A stretch of 9,431 nt of DNA, taken from the NCBI GenBank assembly GCA_005884825.1, contig VAZT01000066.1:1-9431 (forward strand), in the 5' to 3' direction. Positions within the stretch are counted from its first letter, which is position 1. Each line of letters starts with the position of its first letter. Both the position numbers and the translations under genes were made by a program. Positions 1 to 7,436 of this stretch are shown here, piece after piece. Source of the DNA: Alphaproteobacteria bacterium (GTDB taxonomy: Bacteria > Pseudomonadota > Alphaproteobacteria > ATCC43930 > CGMCC-115725). The notes beneath the pieces were generated by a model, which was not told where the DNA came from, ran no database searches, and saw only the letters and a program-made list of their open reading frames with translations.

Positions 1-1375
1 AGGGCAGGAAGACTGCCATCAGCACCAAGGTGATGCCGATGATCGGCCCGAACAATTCGCCCATCGCCTTGATCGCGGCATCATGGCCGGACATGCCCTG
101 TTCGATGTATTTCGAGACGCCCTCGACGATGACGATCGCGTCGTCGACGACGATGCCGATCGCCAAAATCAGTGCGAATAGCGTCGACAGGTTGACCGTA
201 TAGCCGAGCGCCGCCATACCGGCGAACGCGCCGATGATCGTGACGGGAACGGTCGTCGCCGGCACCAAGGTCGCGCGAAAGTTCTGCAGAAAGACCAGGA
301 TCACGATCAGCACGAGCACCCCGGCCTGCCACAAGGTCTTGTAGACCTCGTCGATCGAGTTGCTGATGAAGATCGTCGTGTTGTAGGGGATGCTGTAGTG
401 CAGTCCGGACGGGAAGCGGTGGGACAACTCCTCCATCTTTGCCGCGACCCCGGCGGCCACTTTCAGCGAATTGGCGTCGGGGGTCTGGTAAATGGCGATC
501 CCGGCAGCCGGCTTGCCGTCCAGCTTGAAGTCCTGCGAATAGGTCTGGGCGCCGAGGTCGATACGCGCGACGTCTTTTACTTTGATCAGGCGACCGCCTT
601 GCGCGGTCTGGTCCTTGACGACGATTTCCGCGAACTGACCCGGATCGCTGAACCTCGACAGGATGTCGATCGTGTACTGGAACTGCTGATCCTTCGGCGC
701 GGGCGGCATGCCGACCTGACCGGCCGCCACCTCCTGGCTCTGCTGCTGGACAGCATTGATCACGTCCTGCGGCACGAGGTTGAACGAATACAGCTTCTGA
801 GGATCCATCCAGATCCGCATCGAGTACTGGCCCGCGCCCATTACCGTGACGTTGCCCACGCCGGGCGAGCGCGCGAGCTCGTTGACCAGGTTGATCGTCG
901 CGTAATTCCACATAAAGAGCGCGTCGCGTGATCCGTCCGGTGAGTCCAACGTCACGAATTCCAGGATCGATGGAGATTTCGCCCGGATCGAGACACCCTG
1001 AGCCTGTGCCGCCTGGGGCAGCTGGGCCATCGCGTTCTGCACCCGGTTCTGCACCAGAACCTGGTCCGAATTCGGATCGGATCCGATCTCGAAGGTTACC
1101 GTCAATACGTAGGTGCCGTCATAGGCGCTGGTGGACTGCATGTAGAGCATGCCCGGAACGCCGTTCACCTGCAGCTCGATCGGCAGAGCGATGGTGTCGA
1201 CAACGGTCTGCGCACTCGCGCCGGGATAGCGGGTCGTCACTTGTACAGTCGGTGGCACGATATTCGGATATTGCGCCACTGGCAGACGGAATAGACAGAG
1301 GGCGCCGATCAGTACCAGCACGATCGCCAGCACATTGGCGAGGACCGGATGCTCGATGAAGAATTTCGACATCAT
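1..1375 (-). CDS. RND multidrug efflux permease, HAE1/AcrB type (3' end beyond window)
   Basis: Inner-membrane, proton-driven pump subunit that would take substrates from the periplasm and inner leaflet and pass them through the adaptor and outer-membrane channel encoded just upstream. Translating the minus strand from the ATG at 1375 gives 458 open residues up to the window edge; AcrB-type permeases are about 1030-1050 residues, so this is roughly the N-terminal 44%. Visible are TM1 (about 11-29) followed by LPVAQYPNIVPPTVQV (31-46), the porter-domain start RYPGASAQTV (49-58), and TM helices at about 348-364, 375-391 and 398-417. TM4 carries AIGIVVDDAIVIVE (405-418), whose D411-D412 match the proton-relay aspartates D407/D408 of AcrB. 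The start codon overlaps the adaptor stop as ATGA, and no Shine-Dalgarno is visible (CCAAGCC precedes it), so translation is probably coupled. Family is very secure; substrates cannot be predicted. Confidence 0.96.
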   Translation of the reverse strand, partial: MMSKFFIEHPVLANVLAIVLVLIGALCLFRLPVAQYPNIVPPTVQVTTRYPGASAQTVVDTIALPIELQVNGVPGMLYMQSTSAYDGTYVLTVTFEIGSDPNSDQVLVQNRVQNAMAQLPQAAQAQGVSIRAKSPSILEFVTLDSPDGSRDALFMWNYATINLVNELARSPGVGNVTVMGAGQYSMRIWMDPQKLYSFNLVPQDVINAVQQQSQEVAAGQVGMPPAPKDQQFQYTIDILSRFSDPGQFAEIVVKDQTAQGGRLIKVKDVARIDLGAQTYSQDFKLDGKPAAGIAIYQTPDANSLKVAAGVAAKMEELSHRFPSGLHYSIPYNTTIFISNSIDEVYKTLWQAGVLVLIVILVFLQNFRATLVPATTVPVTIIGAFAGMAALGYTVNLSTLFALILAIGIVVDDAIVIVEGVSKYIEQGMSGHDAAIKAMGELFGPIIGITLVLMAVFLP

Positions 1376-2610
1376 GGCTTGGCGCCCGCGGAGGTCGCTT
1401 CGATCGAGGTCAGCTGCGGCGTCACTTTGGTGCCGGGGGTTGCGCGCCAGAGCTCGCCGACGACCACACGATCCTCCGGCTTCAGACCCGAGGTGATGAC
1501 CCGCAGCGTTCCGTCGAGTTGTCCCAGCTGCACATAGCGCTGCTCGACGACATCGTCCTTTCCGACGATCAGCAGGTAGCGGCCGCCCTGATCTGCTTGC
1601 AAGGCGCTGTCGGGCACCAGCAAGGCGTTACGATCGACGCGCCCCATCGGCAGACGCATCTTGACGAAGAAGCCGGGCAGCAGTGTGCGGTCCGCGTTCG
1701 CCAGAATGCCGCGCACCAGCAAGGTTCCAGTCGATGGGTCGATCCCCGGCGAGACATATTCGATCGTCCCCTGAAGCGGGAACCCGGTCTGGTCCGACAG
1801 CGCGACATCGACAGGCACCTTACGCAAGTCTTCGAACGTAAGGCGATGCTGATTTAGGTTCGCGCGAATCTTCAGCACCTCCTGTTCGCTGAGATTGGCA
1901 ACCACATAAATCGGGTCGAGCTGGGTAATCTCGGCGAGCGCGCTCTGCTGCGTTCCGCCGACGACGTTGCCGGGATCCACGAGGTGCTTGCCGACAATGC
2001 CGTCGAACGGCGCCCTGACCTCGGTATATCCGAGATTGAGCTTGGCCAACGACACTTGCGCTTGGGCTCCGAGCACCTGCGCCTCGGCCGTCGCCCGCTC
2101 GTAATACCAGTGGTCGACCTCGGTCTGGGTCGCCGCGTCCTTTTTGACGAGCGCCGTATACCGTGGGAGCTCGACTTTCGCATGCGCAAGCTGGGCCTGC
2201 GCGGCGAGGACCTGCGCCTGAGCTTGCTGCAGCTGATCCTTGTACTGGTCCTGCTGGATCGTGAACAGAAGGTCGCCCTTTTTGACAAACTGGCCATCCT
2301 CGTAATGGATCTTTTCGAGATAACCCTCGACCCGCGCGACCAGCTTGACGGCGTTCACCGCGGCGGCGTTGCCGGTGATCTCGGCATAGCTGCTAACGCT
2401 CTGAGACCGAGGCTTGATCACCGGGACCGACTGGTTCGCCTGCGGCGAGAATTGGGCAGGCATCTGTGCAGAACCCGCGGACGGGGGGGCAGGGATCTTG
2501 GGTTCGGCTGCCGCGGCCATATTGAATGGCCTCGGATAAGTCTTCGCCGCTCCGTACCCTGCAGCAATACCGACGATCACCGAGAGCGCGATTGGCACAT
2601 ACAAGTTCAC
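1372..2610 (-). CDS. RND efflux periplasmic adaptor (membrane fusion protein, AcrA/MexA type)
   Basis: Periplasmic adaptor that would bridge the RND permease and the outer-membrane factor. I chose the GTG at 2610 (412 aa) because GAGG lies 5 nt upstream and the protein then opens directly with a hydrophobic segment (about residues 3-22). An ATG at 2652 would add 14 residues, has no clear ribosome-binding site, and would overlap the channel gene by 35 nt. There is no lipobox cysteine, so the N-terminus looks like an uncleaved membrane anchor or a signal peptide, unlike lipidated AcrA. A Pro/Ala/Gln-rich linker (about 33-65) precedes the first lipoyl half-motif (about 88-120, with EGYLEKIHYEDGQFVKKGD). 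Next come a Gln/Ala-rich alpha-hairpin (about 120-190), the second lipoyl half with LGYTEVRAPFDGIVGKH (193-209), a beta-barrel, and the conserved SPGIDPSTGTLLVRG (287-301). Length and domain order are normal for the family. Confidence 0.95.
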   Translation of the reverse strand: MNLYVPIALSVIVGIAAGYGAAKTYPRPFNMAAAAEPKIPAPPSAGSAQMPAQFSPQANQSVPVIKPRSQSVSSYAEITGNAAAVNAVKLVARVEGYLEKIHYEDGQFVKKGDLLFTIQQDQYKDQLQQAQAQVLAAQAQLAHAKVELPRYTALVKKDAATQTEVDHWYYERATAEAQVLGAQAQVSLAKLNLGYTEVRAPFDGIVGKHLVDPGNVVGGTQQSALAEITQLDPIYVVANLSEQEVLKIRANLNQHRLTFEDLRKVPVDVALSDQTGFPLQGTIEYVSPGIDPSTGTLLVRGILANADRTLLPGFFVKMRLPMGRVDRNALLVPDSALQADQGGRYLLIVGKDDVVEQRYVQLGQLDGTLRVITSGLKPEDRVVVGELWRATPGTKVTPQLTSIEATSAGAKP

Positions 2611-2617
2611 AGCGACC

Positions 2618-4261
2618 TCACCATTCGGGCGGCCGAGGGTTGGGACTGACATCGGCTGGTGTCGGCAACGCTGGCGCCGGCGGCTGCGGCGTACCGGGGG
2701 GCGGCAGCAGCTCGCCCCAATTGGTGCGGTGCCTCATCTCTTCGGCCGTGGCAGCGGGCACGAACTCGTCGTCCGCGCGGATCTGCCATCCGCCCCCCAG
2801 CGCGCGGTAGACGGAGGCCAACCCGGCCGACACGCCGCCTTCGGCCATGGCCAGGTCATTCTGCGCCGTATAAAGGTTCTGTTCCGCGGTCAGCACGGTC
2901 GTGAAATCCCTCGTGCCGAGATTATACTGAAGCAGTGCGATGCCGAGCGCGGCATTCGCGGCGGCGACGCTCTCCCGCAGATAGTCGACCTGCTCGCGCC
3001 CCTGCAAAAAGCTCGTAAGGCCGTTCTCGACCTGCTGCTGCGCCTGCAGGACGGCGTTCTGGTAATCGACCAGAAGCGTCTGCAGCGCAGCATCCTCGAC
3101 CCGGACCTGATTGGTGATCTGCCCATAATTGAGGATGTTCCATCGGAATGAGGGTCCGAAAGCGAAAGTGATGCCGCTTCCCTCGAACACTCGCTTCAGC
3201 TTGCCTCGGCCGATATTGCTGGCAGACGTGCCAAAAGTCCCGGTCAGGCTGAACGCCGGATAGAGGTTCGCCTCGGCGAAGCCGATTTGCGCGCTCTGTG
3301 CCATCGCCGCCAGCTCGGCGGCGCGGATATCCGGCCTGCGGCGGACGAGGTCGGCGGGAATCCCGACCGCGACGGTTTTTGGCGGAACTGGGATCCCGCT
3401 CGAACCCCGCAACAGCGGATCCATTGGTTGCGGCGGCATGCCGAGCAGCACGGCCAGCGCGTTAAAGCCCTGGTTCAACTGGATCGTCAGCTGCGGGATC
3501 GTCGATTCGGTTTGCCCCAGGACGTTTTGTGCCTGGTAGACGTCGAGCTTTGTCGCGGTGCCGCCATGGTATTTCGCCTCGGCAATTGCGAGCGCTTTCT
3601 TCTGCTTGACGATATTTTCTTCGGCGATCTGGATCTGCGTTTGTAGGGTGCGAATGCCGATGTACGTCGTCGCGACGTCGCCGAGCAGACTGGCGAGCAC
3701 GTAGTCGTAATTGGCAATCGAGGCGAGATAGGCGGCATCGGCGGATTCGATCGCGCGGCGGAACCTGCCCCAGAAATCCAATTCCCAATTGACGGTAAGA
3801 CCGAGCGAGTCGCGCCAGAAGTTTCGTGCGACGTTGACTGGAAACTGCGTCGTGTCGGCATGGCTCGGCCGGATATAAGTCACCGAGCCGTTGCCCTGTT
3901 GCACTTGCGGGTAGAACTCGCCGATCGCCACCCCAAGTTCCGCGCGTGCTTGCAGCACTCGAGTACCCGCGCTGACCAATGTCAAATTCTGGTTGTAGGC
4001 GATCTCGATGAGCCGGTTTAGTACCGGATCGCGGAACACCGACCACCAGTCGCGGTATTCCTGATTACGGGTATCGACCGATGGATTGTTCGCTTCGAGC
4101 CATTTCTCGGCAACCGGGGCCGAGGGCGCGGAAAAATCTGGACCGACGAGACACCCGGCACAGCACAGCGGAATGACGAAGCCGAGCCATGGGCGAAATC
4201 GCAGGGCCGGCCCTGACGGGCCCTGACGAGGTCTCCGGCGAGCGGAGCCGCAAGGAAACAT
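2618..4261 (-). CDS. Outer-membrane efflux channel lipoprotein, OprM/NodT family
   Basis: Trimeric outer-membrane channel (TolC-like OEP fold) that forms the exit duct of the pump. With the ATG at 4261 it is 547 aa. The N-terminus is basic, then hydrophobic, ending in a lipobox-like CCAGC with Cys37 followed by LVGPDF, the typical start of mature NodT/OprM lipoproteins. Two OEP repeats follow. The first contains VNWELDFWGRFRRA (157-170); the family signature GIPADLVRRRPDIRAAE (300-316) marks the second, which ends near YRALGGGW (485-492). The C-terminus has an extra proline-rich tail of about 30 residues (520-547) beyond the usual end. A TTG at 4279, preceded by GAAGG, would add six residues and cannot be excluded; the ATG has GGGGGGAGA immediately before it. 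It lies 26 bp after the OmpA-like gene and 7 bp before the adaptor. The order channel-adaptor-permease differs from the acrAB and mexAB-oprM order. Confidence 0.95.
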   Translation of the reverse strand: MFPCGSARRRPRQGPSGPALRFRPWLGFVIPLCCAGCLVGPDFSAPSAPVAEKWLEANNPSVDTRNQEYRDWWSVFRDPVLNRLIEIAYNQNLTLVSAGTRVLQARAELGVAIGEFYPQVQQGNGSVTYIRPSHADTTQFPVNVARNFWRDSLGLTVNWELDFWGRFRRAIESADAAYLASIANYDYVLASLLGDVATTYIGIRTLQTQIQIAEENIVKQKKALAIAEAKYHGGTATKLDVYQAQNVLGQTESTIPQLTIQLNQGFNALAVLLGMPPQPMDPLLRGSSGIPVPPKTVAVGIPADLVRRRPDIRAAELAAMAQSAQIGFAEANLYPAFSLTGTFGTSASNIGRGKLKRVFEGSGITFAFGPSFRWNILNYGQITNQVRVEDAALQTLLVDYQNAVLQAQQQVENGLTSFLQGREQVDYLRESVAAANAALGIALLQYNLGTRDFTTVLTAEQNLYTAQNDLAMAEGGVSAGLASVYRALGGGWQIRADDEFVPAATAEEMRHRTNWGELLPPPGTPQPPAPALPTPADVSPNPRPPEW

Positions 4262-4287
4262 TCTCCCCCCGGTGGCCAAAACAGCCT

Positions 4288-4827
4288 TCAGGCGCCTGGC
4301 CCTTCGAGCACGATTTCGATCCGGCGGTTCTGCGCCCGGCCCTGCGGCGTGTCGTTCGGCGCGATCGGGTGCGTCGCGCCAAACCCCTTGGCCGACAGGA
4401 TATTGGGGTTGACCCCCTGCGACTGGAGAAATGCGACCACCGTTGCGGCGCGGCGCGACGACAGATCGAGGTTATCTGCAATGCCGGCGCGTTGCAGCGC
4501 CGGCCCGACCGGCGCATTGTCGGTAAAGCCGTAGACCACCACCTTGACGTTTTGCACCGACCTCAATTGCGGCGCGTATTGGCTGAGCGCCGCCCGGCCG
4601 GCGGCGCTAAGTTCATAGCCGCCCTCCGGGAACAGCAGGTCGCCCGCCATGACCCATTTGTTTCCAGCCTGCATCCTGGCGATTTCCGCCTGCTGGGCGG
4701 CAATCTTTGCCTGGGTCTGCGCCAGCTGCGAGGCTTGCTCGTTATAGGCCGATTGGGATACGCACGCCGCCAAAACGAGTGCGGCGAGCGGTGTGGCGAC
4801 CGCCCCCGCAACAATCCTCCCGGCCAT
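4288..4827 (-). CDS. OmpA-domain peptidoglycan-associated lipoprotein (second of tandem pair)
   Basis: Predicted outer-membrane lipoprotein of 179 aa that would hold peptidoglycan non-covalently. The signal peptide ends in a lipobox LAAC (Cys22). Residues 26-55 are rich in Gln and Ala with heptad-like spacing, suggesting a short coiled coil. An OmpA C-terminal domain fills about 60-175. D103 of GFTDN and R126 of DLSSRRAATV correspond by eye to the diaminopimelate-binding Asp and Arg known in OmpA; KGFGATHPIAPNDT (147-160) and NRRIEI (167-172) close the domain. The start has GGAGG 9 nt upstream. It lies 23 bp downstream of its paralogue and 26 bp upstream of the efflux channel gene, so it is almost certainly co-transcribed with the pump. 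Domain assignment is firm. A specific role, such as anchoring the pump to the wall, is inference. Confidence 0.92.
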   Translation of the reverse strand: MAGRIVAGAVATPLAALVLAACVSQSAYNEQASQLAQTQAKIAAQQAEIARMQAGNKWVMAGDLLFPEGGYELSAAGRAALSQYAPQLRSVQNVKVVVYGFTDNAPVGPALQRAGIADNLDLSSRRAATVVAFLQSQGVNPNILSAKGFGATHPIAPNDTPQGRAQNRRIEIVLEGPGA

Positions 4828-4850
4828 CGACGACCACCTCCGCGCCGGCT

Positions 4851-5381
4851 TTACGCTCCGGGCGCGCCGGGACCCTGCACGGTGATTTCGATACGGCGGT
4901 TTGCCGCGCGGCCCTGCGGGGTGTCGTTGGAGGCGACAGGATGGGTGTCGCCGAAGCCCTTGGCCGAGACGATGTTTGGGTTGATCCCCTGCGAGACCAG
5001 GAAGGTCGCGACAGTCGCCGCCCGCCGCGTCGACAAAACGAGATTATCCGGGATCCCCTGGCGCTGCAGCTCGGGACCTACGGGGGTGTTGTCGGTATAG
5101 CCGTATACGACAACCTTGGCATTCTGCAGACCCCTCAGCCGAGGGACGACGTTGTTGGCGATCTCGGCCTGCCCGGCGGGACCCATCTGAAAGCCGCCCG
5201 ACGGGAACAGGACATCCCCCGCTTCGACGAATTTTTGCTCGGCTTGGGATTGCGCGAGCTGCGCCTTGAGTTGGTTGTTCTCCGCGACTACCGCGTCATA
5301 CTGTTGTTGGGATACACAGGCCGATAACAGCAACACGCTGAATGGCACCGCAATTGCCGCTCCAACCGCCTTTCTGTTCAT
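4851..5381 (-). CDS. OmpA-domain peptidoglycan-associated lipoprotein (first of tandem pair, operon leader)
   Basis: Predicted outer-membrane lipoprotein of 176 aa, paralogous to the next gene downstream. I chose the ATG at 5381 because AGGAGA lies 6 nt upstream and the product then begins with a normal signal peptide (MNRKAVGAAIAVPFSVLLLS) and lipobox SAC with Cys22. A start at 5429 would place 16 non-signal residues in front. A short polar helix (about 26-50) is followed by an OmpA C-terminal domain: GYTDN with D97, LSTRRAATV with R120, KGFGDTHPVASNDTPQGRA (141-159) and NRRIEI (161-166). The Asp and Arg match peptidoglycan-binding positions known in OmpA-family proteins. It is the first gene of the minus-strand operon, 126 bp from the divergent exonuclease gene. 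The two OmpA proteins are nearly collinear over their whole length, indicating tandem duplication. Role alongside the pump is inferred from position only. Confidence 0.92.
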   Translation of the reverse strand: MNRKAVGAAIAVPFSVLLLSACVSQQQYDAVVAENNQLKAQLAQSQAEQKFVEAGDVLFPSGGFQMGPAGQAEIANNVVPRLRGLQNAKVVVYGYTDNTPVGPELQRQGIPDNLVLSTRRAATVATFLVSQGINPNIVSAKGFGDTHPVASNDTPQGRAANRRIEITVQGPGAPGA

Positions 5382-5418
5382 CGCAAGTCTCCTGTTTGAT
5401 AGCCCTCTAACAGCCCGA

Positions 5419-5447
5419 TTTTTAACCATTGGTTATCTTGGAGTAAA
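5419..5447 (-). promoter_or_regulatory. Candidate promoter and 13-bp palindrome upstream of efflux operon
   Basis: Reading the minus strand, TTTACT (5442-5447) and TAAAAA (5419-5424) are separated by exactly 17 bp, each matching 4 of 6 bases of the sigma-70 consensus. The spacer region holds a perfect inverted repeat TAACCA-A-TGGTTA (5423-5435), placed 42-54 bp upstream of the first OmpA start. A palindrome overlapping a promoter is where a TetR- or MarR-type repressor often sits in efflux operons, but no regulator gene is visible here. The palindrome is seen directly; promoter and operator function are inference from weak matches. Confidence 0.33.
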
Positions 5448-5507
5448 GCGGAAGTTGCTCAGGTACGGTCTATAAAGCGTGGAGGTTATGAAAGCTCGCG
5501 GCCAGCC

Positions 5508-6356
5508 ATGAACCGGCCTTTGCTCGTCGTCGACGGCGATTCGTTCGCGCATCGCTCCTACCACGCATTGCCGAAATCGATCCGGCGGCGCGGCAACAAG
5601 GGCGGTGGCGCCATCGTCGGCTTCGCCAATTTCCTGCTGCGGCTCTACGCGCAGGAGCAGCCCCGCGCCGTGCTCGTCGGCTGGGATACGCTCGACGCGC
5701 CAACTTACCGGCACCGCGCCCTCGAAGGCTATCAAAGCGGGCGCGTCTTCGACCCCGAGCTGCTCGATCAACTCGATGTCATGCCGCAATTCGTCACCGC
5801 CTGCGGGTTCGCCGCCGCAAAGGCGCCCGGATACGAGGCCGACGACTTCCTCGCTGCCGCGGTCATGCAGGAAGAGCAGCTCGGCGGCGCCACGGTCGTA
5901 GCGAGCGGCGACCGCGACGCCTTCCAGTTGGCGTCGGACCGAACGGTAATCCTGCAACCGGTGCGCGCCGGCGAGATGGCCCGGATCGGGCCCGCGGAAG
6001 TGCGCGGACGCTACGGCGTCGAACCCAAACAGGTGCCCGATTTCATCGCCCTGCGCGGCGACTCGTCGGACAAGATCCCCGGTGCGCCGGGTATCGGCCC
6101 AAAAACCGCCGCGAGCCTCCTGCGCCGCTACGGCTCGCTCGAAGCCGCGCTGGCGCAGGGCAAGTTCACCGCGCAGGCCGAACAATTGCGCCTCTACCGC
6201 TCGATCGCGACGATGGACGCCGCGGCCCCCCTCCCCTCCCTGCCCGACCAGACCCCGACCTGGGGCGAGGCGGCGGCCCTGGCGCGCGAGTGGGAACTGA
6301 ACCGCCTGGCCGACCGCCTGACCGAACTGCAATCAGAGACGCGTCGCGGCCTTTAG
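5508..6356 (+). CDS. Stand-alone 5'-3' exonuclease / flap endonuclease (PolA N-terminal-type nuclease)
   Basis: Metal-dependent FEN-superfamily nuclease of 282 aa, equivalent to the 5'-nuclease domain of DNA polymerase I without the polymerase part. It would cut 5' flaps or RNA primers in replication and repair. Conserved acidic residues appear in order: D9 in VVDGD, D60 in GWDTLDAP, E110/D112/D113 in GYEADDF, D135/D137 in ASGDRDAFQL, and D185/D188 in GDSSDKIPG. The helical-arch pattern YRHRALEGYQSGR (67-79) and the helix-hairpin-helix GAPGIGPKTAASLLRRYG (192-209) are also present, so the active site looks intact. The start is the only in-frame candidate; its immediate upstream sequence lacks a good ribosome-binding site, but GGAGG lies at 5481-5485 before a seven-codon reading frame that overlaps this start. 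It is divergent from the efflux operon and convergent with the crotonase gene, whose stop codon overlaps its own by 2-4 bases. The small nucleases of this type are usually separate from a full polA elsewhere in the genome. Confidence 0.93.
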   Translation: MNRPLLVVDGDSFAHRSYHALPKSIRRRGNKGGGAIVGFANFLLRLYAQEQPRAVLVGWDTLDAPTYRHRALEGYQSGRVFDPELLDQLDVMPQFVTACGFAAAKAPGYEADDFLAAAVMQEEQLGGATVVASGDRDAFQLASDRTVILQPVRAGEMARIGPAEVRGRYGVEPKQVPDFIALRGDSSDKIPGAPGIGPKTAASLLRRYGSLEAALAQGKFTAQAEQLRLYRSIATMDAAAPLPSLPDQTPTWGEAAALAREWELNRLADRLTELQSETRRGL

Positions 6357-7270
6357 AACTCGCCGCTCCGGTAGGCCTCGCCGAGCCGCTTGGCGTCCTC
6401 CTCCGACGGTTCTTCCCACGCGTCACCGCGGCGGCGCAGGGCGCCGGTGAAGTTCGGCGGGCGCTTTTCGTTGAAGGCTTGGCGGCCCTCCTCGCCGTCG
6501 GTCGTGGTTTGGATCAGCAAGGAATTGATCAGGTTCTGGACGTGCCAGGCTTGATCGGTCGGCAGGTCGCCAAAGCGGATCACGAATTCCTTCATCATGC
6601 GGACCGCGACCGGCGGCAAAGTTACGATATGGCGGGCGATTTTTTCTGCTCGCTCCAGAAGTTGTGCGTGGGGCACGACTTCGTTGATCAGACCGATCCT
6701 GAGGGCCTCGTCGGCGTCGAAGGGGTCGTCGGTCAACAGGATCTTCATCGCGTCGATGTAGCGGAGCTGGCGGATCAACAGGCTGGCACCCGGTCCGTGA
6801 CCGAGCCAACCCTGCGACAGCAATGCGAATTTGAACCGGGCGTGCTCGCGGCTGGCAATGCGGATATCTGTGGAGGAGAGCAGGATGTAGAGCCCCGCGC
6901 CCGCCGCCCAGCCATTGACCGCCGCAATGACCGGCTTCCAAACCCTCGGGTAGTGGTCGCCCATCCGGCCGTCGACGCCGGTCTTCTGGCCGTGCACTGT
7001 GCCCGCGAGCGGCCAGAAGATGCGCTGGGTACGCAGGTATTCGCGTTCCTCCTCGGTGATGTTCGGCCGCGGCGCCAGATTGTGCCCGCCGCAGAAATGC
7101 CTGTCGCCGGTGCCGGTCAGGATCGCGCAGCGGATGTCGCGATCCTCCCAGAGGTCGATCCAGGCCGCGGAAATAGCATCCGATGTGGGCTTGTCGAGGA
7201 TGTTCGCCTTCTCGGGGTTGTTCAGCGTGATGTAGGCGACCCCGTCGCGCTTTTCGTAATCGATCGCCAA
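6353..7270 (-). CDS. Enoyl-CoA hydratase/isomerase (crotonase) family protein with atypical active site
   Basis: Crotonase-superfamily enzyme of 305 aa, presumably acting on a CoA thioester in the cytoplasm. The N-terminus (YEKRDGVAYITLNNPEKAN, 5-23) and the two oxyanion-hole segments are clear: HFCGGHNL (58-65) and AAVNGWAAGAGLYILLSSTDIRIAS (split as 116-127 and 128-140). By eye alignment to mitochondrial enoyl-CoA hydratase, the positions of the two catalytic glutamates are occupied by Tyr128 (GAGLY) and Ser152 (FALLSQ), so ordinary hydration of enoyl-CoA is doubtful. The C-terminal part (FNEKRPPNFTG, 266-276) is typical of the family, with an acidic tail after it. The start is TTG at 7270, supported by GGGGAG six nt upstream and the absence of any other early start. 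It is convergent with the exonuclease gene (4-bp overlap), so no terminator fits between them. Family secure, reaction unknown. Confidence 0.9.
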   Translation of the reverse strand: MAIDYEKRDGVAYITLNNPEKANILDKPTSDAISAAWIDLWEDRDIRCAILTGTGDRHFCGGHNLAPRPNITEEEREYLRTQRIFWPLAGTVHGQKTGVDGRMGDHYPRVWKPVIAAVNGWAAGAGLYILLSSTDIRIASREHARFKFALLSQGWLGHGPGASLLIRQLRYIDAMKILLTDDPFDADEALRIGLINEVVPHAQLLERAEKIARHIVTLPPVAVRMMKEFVIRFGDLPTDQAWHVQNLINSLLIQTTTDGEEGRQAFNEKRPPNFTGALRRRGDAWEEPSEEDAKRLGEAYRSGEF

Positions 7271-7424
7271 GCCGCTCTCCCCTTTTCACTACCGCGGGCG
7301 TTTTCCCGGATCAGAATTGCACTTGCGGAGGGCGCATGGAAGGGACGCCTATCCGGCGGCGGGGGAGCGATAGGGTCGAACAGATCTGCCGGGGAGCCGG
7401 GCTGGCCGCCCTGTCAGATTGTAG

Positions 7425-7436
7425 CGGCTATAGCCG
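7425..7436. promoter_or_regulatory. Perfect 12-bp palindrome in divergent intergenic region
   Basis: CGGCTATAGCCG is its own reverse complement. It lies in the 250-bp gap (7271-7520) between the divergent crotonase and amidohydrolase genes, 85 bp before the amidohydrolase start, a sensible place for a shared operator. I see no clear -35/-10 pair around it. Such GC-rich palindromes also occur by chance, so function is speculative. Confidence 0.25.

Noticed and set aside
81..911. 276-residue minus-strand reading frame
   Set aside because: It is an out-of-frame reading of the RND permease; the true frame on the same strand gives clear AcrB-type motifs.
4189..5100. 303-residue plus-strand reading frame antisense to the two OmpA genes
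   Set aside because: Arg/Gly/Pro-rich product without recognisable motifs, opposite two clearly real genes; an effect of high GC content.
5455..5476. TTGCTC and TATAAA as a promoter for the exonuclease
   Set aside because: TATAAA is a fair -10 box, but the spacing to TTGCTC is only 10 bp and no other -35 fits.
5433..6332. 299-residue minus-strand frame opposite the exonuclease
   Set aside because: The plus-strand frame has all conserved FEN motifs; the antisense product has low complexity and no family resemblance.
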